The translations under genes and the position numbers were made by a program. Positions 7,324 to 17,724 of a DNA stretch of 64,000 bases are shown in pieces (the first letter of the stretch is position 1; every line of letters begins with the position of its first letter). The stretch is from Alphaproteobacteria bacterium. Its GTDB lineage: Bacteria; Pseudomonadota; Alphaproteobacteria; Sphingomonadales; Emcibacteraceae. The stretch spans positions 1 to 64,000 of the forward strand of contig JAUIDN010000003.1 in assembly GCA_030428615.1 (NCBI GenBank), in the 5' to 3' direction. Below the pieces are notes generated by a model. That model searched no databases, had not been told where the DNA came from, and saw only the letters and a program-made list of their open reading frames with translations.

Positions 7324-8937
7324 TTAAAGCTTTATGGTTTCGGGGCGTTTTTTTCGCACCCATGTAACAACCATCAATCGTGAAAGGCTTACCGCCGTAA
7401 ATACGGACGTGAAAATACCCGCTGCCAATGTCACCGCAAACCCTTTGACCGGGCCTGATCCGAACTGGAACAGAATAAGCGCCGCAATCAGGGTTGTCAC
7501 ATTGGCATCAACAATTGTCCCGAAGGCACGCCCGTAGCCAATATCAACTGCGGATAGTACATTTTTGCCGCGGGCCAATTCCTCGCGAATTCGCTCAAAA
7601 ATAAGCACATTGGCGTCAACGGCCATCCCGACTGTCAGCACAATCCCGGCAATACCCGGAAGCGTGAGTGTCGCACCAAACATCGAAAGAACACCAAAAA
7701 TCATTAATATATTAACCGCAAGGGCCGCGTCGGCGATGATGCCAAAGAAACCGTAACTCAGAACAATAAAGATCATGACGGCCGCAAGACCGATAACGGC
7801 CGCTATTTCACCCGCAGCAACAGAATCCGCACCCAAATCAGGACCAACTGTCCTCTCTTCGATAAAATCCAGTGGCGCCGGGAGGGCACCGGCACGAAGC
7901 AACAACGCAAGGTCATTTGCTTCCTGTACTGTAAAACTTCCGGTTATGATGGCTGACCCCCCGAGGATGGCCGTATTGATACGCGGAGCGCTGATCACTT
8001 CACCATCAAGTATAATGGCAAAAGGTTTACCAACATTTGCGCGGGTCGCGTCGGCGAATTGCTTGCCGCCCCTCGTATTGAAAGTGATGCTAACGGCGGG
8101 TTGGTTATTTTCATCGGTTGAATAAGTGGCGTTTACCAGATCTTCACCGGAAACCATGACTTCGTCGCGAATGGCGTACTGATAAAGCGGTTGACCATTT
8201 TCATCTTTTTCAAGGGACGGATAAATTGTTGTCCGCGGGGGTGTACGTCCGCGCATAATATCTTCCTGGCTCACAGCAAGATTAGTCAGATGGAAATTCA
8301 TCGCCGCCGTTGTTTCGATAACATTTTTTATTTCTTCCGTATTATCCACACCAGGAAGCTGCAAAAGAATTCTATCCTCGCCATTTTGCTGAATAGTTGG
8401 CTCTTTCGTTCCAGTACCGTCAATCCGGCGTCTTAGCACTTCAATTGACTGCTGCACTGATTGTATTTTCTTTTCTAAAATCGCCGCTTCTGAAAGAGAG
8501 ATGTTTATTACGGCACCATTTCCTTCTTCAATAACGATATCATCTGTACCCACATTGGTCAGGCTTGCCCCCACCTTAACCGCTGCATCCCTTATTATTT
8601 CCAGCGCATCTTCCCGTTGCTCAGGGTTTGTGAGCGTGATGACAAGCCCCTCGCCAACGACACGGTATCGGTGAAGAATATCAGCATCCCTAAGATCGTC
8701 GCGTAAGCTCTGCCCTTTATCCAACAGCAATTTTTTTATTGTTTCCGCTGTATCCACTTCAAGCAGAAAATGTGCGCCGCCCTGAAGGTCAAGACCAAGG
8801 GTTATCTGGCTGCTTGGAAGAAAACCGGGAAGATTCTCAATTTGTTCATTGGTGAGGAAATTTGGCAGCGCAAGCATAATCCCGATAAGGGACGTGAGAA
8901 TAATTGAAATAACCTTCCAGCGCGGGAAATCGAGCAT
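7324..8937 (-). CDS. secD: protein translocase subunit SecD
   Basis: A 537-residue protein. An N-terminal membrane helix (about 10-28) is followed by the GLDLQGGAHFLLEVD signature, large periplasmic domains (about 60-370, including LRRRIDGTGTKEPTIQQ and the QLPGVD segment), then five transmembrane helices with VGMAVDANVLIFERIREEL and the proton-pathway region DANVTTLIAALILF. It partners SecF in late-stage export. It is the second gene of the operon, 22 bases after yajC. Confidence 0.97.
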   Translation of the reverse strand: MLDFPRWKVISIILTSLIGIMLALPNFLTNEQIENLPGFLPSSQITLGLDLQGGAHFLLEVDTAETIKKLLLDKGQSLRDDLRDADILHRYRVVGEGLVITLTNPEQREDALEIIRDAAVKVGASLTNVGTDDIVIEEGNGAVINISLSEAAILEKKIQSVQQSIEVLRRRIDGTGTKEPTIQQNGEDRILLQLPGVDNTEEIKNVIETTAAMNFHLTNLAVSQEDIMRGRTPPRTTIYPSLEKDENGQPLYQYAIRDEVMVSGEDLVNATYSTDENNQPAVSITFNTRGGKQFADATRANVGKPFAIILDGEVISAPRINTAILGGSAIITGSFTVQEANDLALLLRAGALPAPLDFIEERTVGPDLGADSVAAGEIAAVIGLAAVMIFIVLSYGFFGIIADAALAVNILMIFGVLSMFGATLTLPGIAGIVLTVGMAVDANVLIFERIREELARGKNVLSAVDIGYGRAFGTIVDANVTTLIAALILFQFGSGPVKGFAVTLAAGIFTSVFTAVSLSRLMVVTWVRKKRPETIKL

Positions 8938-8959
8938 CTTTTGATCCGTTTATATTTGA

Positions 8960-9292
8960 CTATTTCTTATCGTCGTTCGCCGGTTCCGGTTTTCCCATCA
9001 CCTGACTGATCGTTGAACGAACAACCTTCACTTTAACATCGCGTGCGATTTCCAGTTCTACTTCATTTTCGTCAATCACCTTGGAAACCTTGGCCATGAT
9101 CCCACCTGATGTAATTACTTTATCACCCCGTTTCAAGCCTTCTACCATGGCTTTATGTTCCTTGGCGCGTTTCTGTTGAGGGCGTATCAGGAGAAAATAG
9201 AAAACCACAAAGATCAGGATGAAAGGGATAAAACTTTCAAAACCCCCTATGCCACCACCTGCGGCCTGCGCATATGCTTCGGAAATAAACAT
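8960..9292 (-). CDS. yajC: preprotein translocase subunit YajC
   Basis: A 110-residue protein with one transmembrane helix (about 20-40, IPFILIFVVFYFLLIRPQQ) ending in the hallmark RPQQKR, then the conserved cytoplasmic GDKVITSGGIMAKV. YajC associates with SecDF. The start is backed by AAGGAAAC upstream. It is the first gene of the operon, divergent from the DUF815 ATPase gene. Confidence 0.96.
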   Translation of the reverse strand: MFISEAYAQAAGGGIGGFESFIPFILIFVVFYFLLIRPQQKRAKEHKAMVEGLKRGDKVITSGGIMAKVSKVIDENEVELEIARDVKVKVVRSTISQVMGKPEPANDDKK

Positions 9293-9414
9293 TTTTCGTT
9301 TCCTTGATTTTATTTATTAAATTAATCTATTGGATATAAGCGTATGGCACGTTAAAAACAAGGATAAAGGCGCAAAAACAAAGATAATGTTGCTAAATTG
9401 AAAGAAACGGAAAA

Positions 9415-10257
9415 ATGCCAGATATTGACAACGATACATTAAACCGCATTGCTGATGCATTGGACCGGCTTGCGCCGAAAGCGGATATAGCGCCAACATT
9501 GGAAGGGGCTGATGCCTTTATATGGCATATAGAACCGGATCGGTTGATTCCGATAAAATCAGTTAACCATGTTGACCTTGACCTATTGAAAGGAATTGAT
9601 CACGTACGCGACATACTGATTGAAAATACAAAACAATTCGCAAACGGATATTCGGCAAATAATGCACTTCTCTGGGGGGCGCGGGGAATGGGTAAAAGCT
9701 CGCTTGTAAAAGCTATCCACGCCACAACAAAAAATATCGCTCTTATCGAAATTCACCGTGAGGACATACCAAGCCTGCCACGATTGCTTGATATTATCAG
9801 GAAAAGCAACCGTCGGTGCATTCTGTTTTGCGATGACCTTTCTTTTGATCATGATGATGGCACATATAAATCACTGAAAGCAGTGCTTGAAGGCGGAATA
9901 GAAGGACGTCCGAAGAACGTCGTTTTTTACGCCACCTCAAATCGCCGTCATTTGATGCCTCGTGAGATGATGGAAAATGAAAGGTCAACGGCTATCAATC
10001 CTTCCGAAGCAACAGAAGAAAAGGTATCGCTGTCAGACAGATTTGGATTGTGGCTGGGATTTCATAGTTGCAATCAGGAAGAATATCTTAAAATGATCGA
10101 TGGCTACCTGGACCACTATAACATTCCTGCGGACAGGGAAACCGCCCGTGCGGAAGCCCTGACATGGTCAAGGACGCGCGGCGCGCGTTCAGGCCGGGTG
10201 GCATTTCAGTATATGCAGGATTTAGCAGGCAGAATGGATATCAATCTAAACAAGTAA
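9415..10257 (+). CDS. DUF815-family P-loop ATPase
   Basis: A 280-residue AAA-like ATPase (PF05673). The Walker A is WGARGMGKSSLVKA (about residue 86), the Walker B is RRCILFCDDLSFD, and sensor-1 lies in VVFYATSNRRHLMP, followed by the family's DRFGLWLGFHSCNQEEYL lid region. Members are often found divergent from yajC in alphaproteobacteria, as here (122 bases between starts). The molecular role is not established. The ribosome binding site is weak (ACGGAAAA). Confidence 0.9.
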   Translation: MPDIDNDTLNRIADALDRLAPKADIAPTLEGADAFIWHIEPDRLIPIKSVNHVDLDLLKGIDHVRDILIENTKQFANGYSANNALLWGARGMGKSSLVKAIHATTKNIALIEIHREDIPSLPRLLDIIRKSNRRCILFCDDLSFDHDDGTYKSLKAVLEGGIEGRPKNVVFYATSNRRHLMPREMMENERSTAINPSEATEEKVSLSDRFGLWLGFHSCNQEEYLKMIDGYLDHYNIPADRETARAEALTWSRTRGARSGRVAFQYMQDLAGRMDINLNK

Positions 10258-10270
10258 TGTAAAAAAATAT

Positions 10271-10432
10271 TTATGCATCAATAAGATACAAACTATTCTT
10301 TACATCGTCCTTTACCAGAATTTTGAAATTCTTTTTGACGTTCGAATTCTTCGAAAAGGTTGTTTCCTTCACAGGGGTACTCATCCCTTGAAGATAATAT
10401 TCCACATTAAATATATCGGTACATTTTTTCAT
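10271..10432 (-). CDS. possible small protein of 53 residues
   Basis: An open frame from ATG 10432 to TAA 10271 that starts MKKCTDIFNVEYYLQGMSTP and ends KDDVKNSLYLIDA. It is rich in Lys, Asp and Asn with alternating hydrophobic residues, like a small soluble beta-rich protein rather than random sequence. The binding site is weak (TTGAG, about 11 bases upstream). It lies between the convergent DUF815 gene and the groEL terminator. No family is recognised, and the rest of the 365-base gap shows only the groEL terminator. Confidence 0.35.
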   Translation of the reverse strand: MKKCTDIFNVEYYLQGMSTPVKETTFSKNSNVKKNFKILVKDDVKNSLYLIDA

Positions 10433-10550
10433 TTTACTAACTCAAAGTTGGAAGCGGGTAAAGAGAATCGCTATTAACTTTTTATACCTCATAATGTTTA
10501 CAGTTTAATTAAACCGAAATTAAGGCAACCTTCAGGGTAACACATAAAAA

Positions 10551-10571
10551 GGCCGGAGAATATCTCCGGCC
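10551..10571 (-). terminator. groEL rho-independent terminator
   Basis: The stem GGCCGGAGA/TCTCCGGCC has 9 perfect pairs with a 3-base ATA loop, followed on the minus strand by five T residues. It lies about 52 bases past the groEL stop. Confidence 0.9.
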
Positions 10572-10622
10572 CTCATATAATACATTAAGATGAGTATGTA
10601 AAGCTATGTTTTATATGATGGT

Positions 10623-12275
<1,653 letters not shown>

Positions 12276-12308
12276 TTATATCCTTTTCGTTAATTAACTG
12301 CGGGATCG

Positions 12309-12596
12309 TTATTCAACGATACCCAAAATGTCTGATTCTTTCATAATCAACAGCTCTTCACCGTCGACCTTAATTTCTGTGCCGGACCATTTGCCGAAAA
12401 GTACTTTGTCACCAGCTTTTACGTCAAGCGCTGTTACTTTACCATCGGCACCTTTAACGCCGTTACCTGCGGCAACAACTTCACCTTCGCTTGGTTTTTC
12501 CTGTGCTGTGTCAGGGATGATGATACCACCCGCTGTTTTAACTTCATTTTCTACGCGACGTACAAGTACGCGATCATGTAAAGGACGAAATCCCAT
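12309..12596 (-). CDS. groS: co-chaperonin GroES
   Basis: A 95-residue GroES. It begins [14 protein letters not shown], contains the mobile loop [19 protein letters not shown]-type segment and ends [12 protein letters not shown]. Two ATGs are possible. The one at 12602 is only 2 bases from the GGGG ribosome binding site, while the one at 12596 is at 8 bases and gives the normal family length, so it is preferred. GroES caps the GroEL ring. First gene of the groES-groEL operon. Confidence 0.98.
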   Translation of the reverse strand: MGFRPLHDRVLVRRVENEVKTAGGIIIPDTAQEKPSEGEVVAAGNGVKGADGKVTALDVKAGDKVLFGKWSGTEIKVDGEELLIMKESDILGIVE

Positions 12597-12648
12597 TTTC
12601 ATTACCCCTTCTTTTGGGTTGTTAACATTAATGTTTAAATCATGTATT

Positions 12649-12675
12649 TTAGCACTCTATGCATTAGAGTGCTAA
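12649..12675. promoter_or_regulatory. CIRCE operator (HrcA binding site)
   Basis: TTAGCACTC-N9-GAGTGCTAA matches the CIRCE consensus at every base (arms 12649-12657 and 12667-12675). It lies about 50 bases upstream of groES, immediately downstream of a candidate promoter, so HrcA would repress the operon. No hrcA gene is in the window. Confidence 0.97.
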
Positions 12676-12688
12676 AAGCTGTATTGAA

Positions 12689-12716
12689 CAGATAGTCCTT
12701 TGCTGGTGAGAGTCAA
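12689..12716 (-). promoter_or_regulatory. candidate groES promoter
   Basis: On the minus strand a -35 box TTGACT (12716-12711) is followed after 16 bases by TATCTG (12694-12689). Shifted by one base it reads CTTGAC...CTATCT, which has a heat-shock-sigma flavour. Transcription would begin near 12682, just before CIRCE. Confidence 0.5.
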
Positions 12717-12748
12717 GACGTGTAAACAAAAAAAATCATATTTTTTTA

Positions 12749-14182
12749 TCAGATCACCAAATATATAAGAATAGTCGTAAAACCAATCAACAGAGCATAC
12801 GGAAGTTGGGTGATCACATGGTCCATGTGATCACTACCCGCACCAATTGATGAAAGAACTGATGTATCAGAAACCGGTGATGAATGATCACCGAAAATTC
12901 CGCCCCCAATTACAGCGGCGATGGCCTTATAAACAATTGGGTCGTTAGCAACACCACCCGAAAATCCGTAAGCAATCGGCAGCACAAACGGGATCATCAA
13001 TGCAAAAGCGCCCCATGATGTACCGGTGGAAAAAGAAATGGCCGCCGTAATAAAAAATGTTGAAGCAACCAGAAGCGACGGGGTCATAAAACCTTCTGAT
13101 ACTGCCATGATGAATTCAGCGGCGCCTAATCCTTTGGTTACCGTGTTAATGCAATAGGCCAAGGCGGTGATAATAAGCGCAGACATCACACTTTTTGATC
13201 CCTTTACCCCAATTTCAGTCAGGTCACTGAAATTTTTAGCATATCCTTTTATATATAATGAAACTCCCAGATAAATCACCGCAGTGATGAAAGCTTCCGA
13301 TATTTTAAGAGTGCCAAAAATAAAATAACTTGTGATCACAGTGCCAAAAACAATAATGATCGGAACCGCAAAATCGAAAAAAAGACTTGGGTTTTCCTGA
13401 GTTTGCTCAAATATATCGTCTTCATCATCCTCACTGACCATTGGAATGGCGCCGTCGCGCAGTACCTTGCCTTCCTCCGCCGCTCGCGTTTCCGCTTTTT
13501 TCATAAATCCGAAATCCGGCAATATCTCAAGACATATCAGAAGCGTGAATAAAATCAGAAGCATAGGATATACATTATAGGGGATAGAACTCGCAAAAAG
13601 CTCTATGGCCTCATCTATATTGGAAACAGGGCCACCCTCAATAGCGATCAACCCCCCTATATAAGCACCCCATGACATAAATGGCACAAGCACACAGACA
13701 CTCGCCGTAGTGGAATCAAGAATGAAGGCAAGTTTCTCACGCGAAATTCTCGCCCTGTCAGATAGCGGACGCATTATCGGCCCGGTCATCAGCGGGCTAA
13801 AATAATCATCAACAATGAAGAAACCGAGCAACCATGTTGTGAATTTGACCTGCTTTGGTGACGTTCCGGTACGCGAGACCTTGTTGGCAAACGCGACCAG
13901 AACACCGGCGCGTTTGAACAATTCAAATAAAATGCCGATAAACATGATAATCACGCAAATACGAATAAATTCACCGTCCAGGCTATTGGCGATCAGTCTG
14001 ACGAAACCACCCGCAGGATCGAACCCCATAAGTGCGGCAGCAGGATCAAAATCCATCATAACCACACCAATTAAGGACCCCGCAAACAAGGAAAAAATAG
14101 CGCTTCTCGTTAGAAAAGCCGTCACAATGGCAAATAAAAGTGGTGCCAGTGACCAGATGCCATAATTAATGATGGATTCCAT
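12749..14182 (-). CDS. NhaC-family Na+/H+ antiporter
   Basis: A 477-residue protein with about 11-12 transmembrane helices of the Na_H_antiporter family (PF03553). Recognisable segments are FIVDDYFSPLMTGPIMRP, TSWGAFALMIPFVLPIAYGF, and near the C-terminus GGGIFGDHSSPVSDTSVLSS, all conserved in NhaC-type transporters. A likely sodium/proton or organic substrate/cation exchanger in the inner membrane; the substrate cannot be told. Transcribed alone, downstream of the decayed psd gene on the same strand. Confidence 0.88.
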   Translation of the reverse strand: MESIINYGIWSLAPLLFAIVTAFLTRSAIFSLFAGSLIGVVMMDFDPAAALMGFDPAGGFVRLIANSLDGEFIRICVIIMFIGILFELFKRAGVLVAFANKVSRTGTSPKQVKFTTWLLGFFIVDDYFSPLMTGPIMRPLSDRARISREKLAFILDSTTASVCVLVPFMSWGAYIGGLIAIEGGPVSNIDEAIELFASSIPYNVYPMLLILFTLLICLEILPDFGFMKKAETRAAEEGKVLRDGAIPMVSEDDEDDIFEQTQENPSLFFDFAVPIIIVFGTVITSYFIFGTLKISEAFITAVIYLGVSLYIKGYAKNFSDLTEIGVKGSKSVMSALIITALAYCINTVTKGLGAAEFIMAVSEGFMTPSLLVASTFFITAAISFSTGTSWGAFALMIPFVLPIAYGFSGGVANDPIVYKAIAAVIGGGIFGDHSSPVSDTSVLSSIGAGSDHMDHVITQLPYALLIGFTTILIYLVI

Positions 14183-14255
14183 ACTACCCTCAAATTTTCT
14201 TTTTGAGGGATATTAGAGGTAGAAAATGAACTTGTACAGCAACAAGCCCAAAAAT

Positions 14256-14572
14256 CTAAATCACACTGAGCAGGAGATCACTGCCATCTTTTACTTCTAT
14301 AAATTTTACACTGCCGTCCGCGGGCGATACCATATTGCTCCCGTCTGGAACAATACGATCTGGATCACGATAAAAAAAGACATAAAGCCTTCATCTATAT
14401 TGCCGGAGGTCACCCATTCAGCTACCTGATCCGTTGGCCAGCGCTTTTTCGGTGTTAATAGCTCTAAAATTACCGGTGCTGGATAGGGAAAACGTACAAC
14501 CCACGAACCTATAATAATTGCTCATATGGTCAGAAGTCCAATTTGCCAAAGGAAAGTTGTTTTTTGTATCAT
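14256..14572 (-). pseudogene. psd: decayed phosphatidylserine decarboxylase gene
   Basis: From ATG 14572, behind AAGGGTGG, the frame hits TGA at 14524-14522 after 16 codons, then continues through a hydrophobic stretch (AIIIGSWVVRFPYPAPVI). A frameshift in a 7-base A run (14372-14378 on plus) separates GFMSFF from YRDPDRIVPD and VSPADGSVKFIE, the signature region of phosphatidylserine decarboxylases. The frame ends at TAG 14258-14256, well before the LGST-type autocleavage site, so the catalytic half is gone. Two lesions plus truncation mark it as a pseudogene. Nothing else is seen in the 14183-14714 gap. Confidence 0.75.
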
Positions 14573-14714
14573 TTCCACCCTTTCATCACCGAGGCGAGCC
14601 ATGTTCCTTTATTTTCTAGCTAGGCAGTATACTTCGGCGCTATAAATTTTTTCTTAAGAAAGTTGGAAATTGAACTTAAAATCTGCTTCAAGCCCCAAGC
14701 GATAAATTCAAGCG

Positions 14715-15770
14715 CTATTTTCCCAGTTTTTTTGGGGCGCGGGCAATGAAATATGCAACGGTTCCCTTTAGGGTTGGCGGGAACGCAATAACATCAACAA
14801 GTTGCTGATATTCTTCGGACCCCCACGCGCTTTTATAACCCGAATTACCCATCCCGTTATTGATATAAGTTACCTTTCCTTCTTGAATGGTATCTTTTAT
14901 CATCCCAAGTTCCAAGTGATGACCGGTTCTGAATTTCGCGAAATCTGCGTCATAACTTGAAGCCAGCATATATCGCTCCTTACCGGTATCAATACCGGAA
15001 ATGTAACTCACCGGTCGCTCATCAACATATAGCATCCAAACATTCATCGCTTTTCGGAACCATTCATCAAGCACAAGCCCGTTCCAGAAATACTGATGGT
15101 CGGGACCGATAAAATGGGCATCACCCTCGTCTGAAACCCATGCCTTACTTTCCACATGTTCAAGTTCCTCGAAGACTGTTTCCCAATCTGCAACAGACAG
15201 ATTTTTATGATGGCGAATTTCGACGTTGCCCAAGTCTTCCAGCCTTCTTCTATAATAAGCCGTTTTCTTTTTTCTGTTTTTGCTTAGGCCCGCATAATAT
15301 TCATCATAATCTTCAGGGACTTCCATCCCGAAATCATGTCCCATGGGTGATACAATAAACCGCCAGCCCCGTTCCTTAAGAACCTTCAATACCTCCTCGA
15401 TAAACGTATCCGATTTGACAATTGGGCCAAGCCGAACGCCGCACACTTTCTTTATTTCACACAGATAATCCGCTGTCTGATTAACTAGTTCTTCGCTGGT
15501 TGAATTATAGGGGATACCACGCCGCGGAAAAAACTCACCGGCCAACGCCGCAAAATAAAATGGTCCTCTTTTTTGAATGGTATAGGGTAAAATGGCTATG
15601 CCGCCATTCTGATCAGAAAAATATTTGTATATCAATCCGCCCAATCGTGTTCTATCACCACTGAAATACATGCTCCATCCGTCAAACCAAGACTTACGCA
15701 TAAAGGCACATTCCTGCGGACATGTTTGATAGATTATCTGCCAGCAGTTATTCGCTTCTTGATCAACCAT
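14715..15770 (-). CDS. GNAT/FemAB-like acyltransferase (BioF2/CelD-type)
   Basis: About 351 residues from ATG 15770, chosen because AGGA lies 8 bases upstream and the gene then starts just after the preceding stop; a longer frame exists to 15866. The C-terminal half has the acetyltransferase_6 pattern: LSKNRKKKTAYYRRRLED, then the WMLYVDERPVSYISGIDTG strand, SSYDADFAKFRTGHHLELGM and YINNGMGNSGYKSAWGS. Relatives transfer acyl or aminoacyl groups in cell-surface and polysaccharide contexts. Its position before an exopolysaccharide cluster is suggestive, but the substrate is unknown. Confidence 0.72.
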   Translation of the reverse strand: MVDQEANNCWQIIYQTCPQECAFMRKSWFDGWSMYFSGDRTRLGGLIYKYFSDQNGGIAILPYTIQKRGPFYFAALAGEFFPRRGIPYNSTSEELVNQTADYLCEIKKVCGVRLGPIVKSDTFIEEVLKVLKERGWRFIVSPMGHDFGMEVPEDYDEYYAGLSKNRKKKTAYYRRRLEDLGNVEIRHHKNLSVADWETVFEELEHVESKAWVSDEGDAHFIGPDHQYFWNGLVLDEWFRKAMNVWMLYVDERPVSYISGIDTGKERYMLASSYDADFAKFRTGHHLELGMIKDTIQEGKVTYINNGMGNSGYKSAWGSEEYQQLVDVIAFPPTLKGTVAYFIARAPKKLGK

Positions 15771-15801
15771 ATTTTCCTGCCCCCTACTCAGGATCATATT
15801 C

Positions 15802-16134
15802 TTAAAATTCAGGTTCATATACATTTTTGGCGTCTTCGACTTCCAGAACCCAGAGATCCTCATCAAATCCCTTTTGTCGCTCTATATATTGATCCGCTTT
15901 CTTTTCCGCTATCCAATCTTCACCGAGTGGTTGAAACCAGATCAGTTTGCCGTTTTCATCGCGGCTCTGCACATATATCCTGGCACCTTTTGATGGCACA
16001 TAGTGCTTGATCAAAATCTGCCCTCTTTCATCGTCCCCGCGGTGTACAACGACGGCGCTGGCAAACATCGCTTCGCAGCGCCTTATTTCCGCAGCAACAA
16101 GAAGTCCTGATTTTAATCTATATTCAAGTACCAT
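15802..16134 (-). CDS. DUF1491-family protein
   Basis: A 110-residue soluble protein. The start LKSGLLVAAEIRRCEAMFASA followed by VVHRGDDERGQILIK and the C-terminal DLWVLEVED match the alphaproteobacterial DUF1491 family (PF07372), function unknown. The ATG follows the stop of the upstream membrane protein directly (TAGATG), so the two are translationally coupled. Confidence 0.82.
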   Translation of the reverse strand: MVLEYRLKSGLLVAAEIRRCEAMFASAVVVHRGDDERGQILIKHYVPSKGARIYVQSRDENGKLIWFQPLGEDWIAEKKADQYIERQKGFDEDLWVLEVEDAKNVYEPEF

Positions 16135-17607
16135 CTATGCTTTCTTACGATCCTTCGCTGAAGAACGACGCCCCATACCAACCGTCTTACTGCTTTCTTT
16201 TTTCAGGTCCTCAAGGCCAACTGAAATTTTTTCTCTTTTTTCGTCACTCATTGGTGCTATTTTTTCCACCTGCTCAATCAGCCTGTCCAGCCCTTCGGCG
16301 ACAGCATCAAATTTGTCGGCCACATTATCCGATGCTTTCGATATCGCACCCAGATCACCAGCTGTTTTGTTAAGGTCATCCAGAATGGTGTCTTTGTGCA
16401 GTGCCGCTAAAGTGGCCTTGTTCACTTCTTCATTAAGTGACGTGATCATTTTTTCCATTTTTTCAGCAAGTGTTTCAAAGCTCTTATCCTGATGCGTGTC
16501 TATCTTTTGCTGAATATCGGAGATCTTCTTCGCATAACCATCAAACCGTTCAGTCAAATCCCTACTAACTTCTGTCGATTGTTTTGCTGTATCACTAACA
16601 ATTCTTTGAAGCGTTTTAGATTGCGCCTCTGTCGCTTCTGCGATCTTTTTAACATAATCATCCATTGTTTTGACAATAAGGCTATTTACCGCGTCTTCTT
16701 GTTTTTCATTGATCGCTTTAGAGACATCTTTAAAGGAAGAAACCGTTTTGTTGAGTGCTGTTTCAATCGATTTGAAATCTTCGTTTTCAATTTCATCCGG
16801 TTTATATTCAAAAAGATTTTCAATCATCTTCACCACTTCCATTGCACGGTGATGAACATGCCCGATGGTTATTCTGAACAATGCCGTGAGAAGAACGCCA
16901 ATACCCATACATAGCGCAAATGAGCAAACCCCCATCAGGAAGACTTCATTGCCAATCAGGCTTTCGGAAGCACCCTGAAGTGAGCCAGCGAATGAAAGAA
17001 TAAAAAGAATAAAGCCGATCCCCATTAAAACGCGCGGCATTGGGCGGAAGAACCATACTGAAAGACGGGAATTAAGTACCCTGTCTATCAAAAATATTTT
17101 TGACGCCGGAATAAGTACGCTGACAACCGGGGGATTAACGGTTTGCGCTTTTCCTTTTTCAATGAAATTAGTTTTCTTCCTGATGTCTTTTTCCTGTTTC
17201 TCGACGATATATGCCGCATAGGGCACAGCGAATTCCGAGTAAACCAATTTGAAGTCGGACATTGCCTTCAAAAATTTTTCTTTTGTCACCGGGTGCGCCT
17301 TATCACTCGCACGGGGTAATTCCGCAATACAGGTTTTAAGCTTAATCAGGCCGAAAATATTAGAAATTGCCGGCAATAAAAATGCTATGAAAAACATCAA
17401 TAATGCAAAAGTTGACCAGTAGCTGGCGACGCCCCACAGAGAACTTCTTGCAAGAATGAGTGTGAAGTTTCCTTGTACCTCAATATCGAAAACCATTCTT
17501 AAAACAGAAAATAATGACGAATTAAAAAAATAAGCCGTTGTCGCTGTCAACATCAACGCAATCATAAAAAGGAGGTTTCTTGGTAAATTATCTGTATTGT
17601 CTTGCAT
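16135..17607 (-). CDS. membrane protein with long coiled-coil tail, unknown function
   Basis: A 490-residue protein I do not recognise. There are two hydrophobic helices at about 10-35 and 60-85, a basic cytoplasmic loop of roughly 100 residues, and two more helices at about 185-210 and 220-245. A long, highly charged helical region (about 260-465) is rich in Lys, Glu, Asp and heptad-like spacing, and the end is basic (GRRSSAKDRKKA). Two-loop-two topology plus a cytoplasmic tail resembles MotA/TolQ/ExbB-type or ZorA-type channel subunits, but no ZorB/TolR/MotB partner is adjacent and no diagnostic motif is certain. Coupled to the DUF1491 gene. Confidence 0.65.
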   Translation of the reverse strand: MQDNTDNLPRNLLFMIALMLTATTAYFFNSSLFSVLRMVFDIEVQGNFTLILARSSLWGVASYWSTFALLMFFIAFLLPAISNIFGLIKLKTCIAELPRASDKAHPVTKEKFLKAMSDFKLVYSEFAVPYAAYIVEKQEKDIRKKTNFIEKGKAQTVNPPVVSVLIPASKIFLIDRVLNSRLSVWFFRPMPRVLMGIGFILFILSFAGSLQGASESLIGNEVFLMGVCSFALCMGIGVLLTALFRITIGHVHHRAMEVVKMIENLFEYKPDEIENEDFKSIETALNKTVSSFKDVSKAINEKQEDAVNSLIVKTMDDYVKKIAEATEAQSKTLQRIVSDTAKQSTEVSRDLTERFDGYAKKISDIQQKIDTHQDKSFETLAEKMEKMITSLNEEVNKATLAALHKDTILDDLNKTAGDLGAISKASDNVADKFDAVAEGLDRLIEQVEKIAPMSDEKREKISVGLEDLKKESSKTVGMGRRSSAKDRKKA

Positions 17608-17724
17608 TCTTCTCGCTCTATCGATTGTTCAATATTCAGGTGTTCAATTTTAACGGCAATTGTTTAATTTAGTTATAACAATCCGGACAAAATCTGGTTT
17701 ATCATAACATTATGATTTATTTGA

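Noticed and set aside
14183-14255. Continuation of the psd pseudogene past the stop
   Set aside because: Downstream translation (IFGLVAVQVHF) shows no LGST-type or other Psd motif, so the boundary was set at the stop codon.
16135-17607. Zorya-type defence (ZorA) reading of the coiled-coil membrane protein
   Set aside because: No ZorB-like OmpA partner and no ZorC/D/E genes nearby; topology alone is insufficient.
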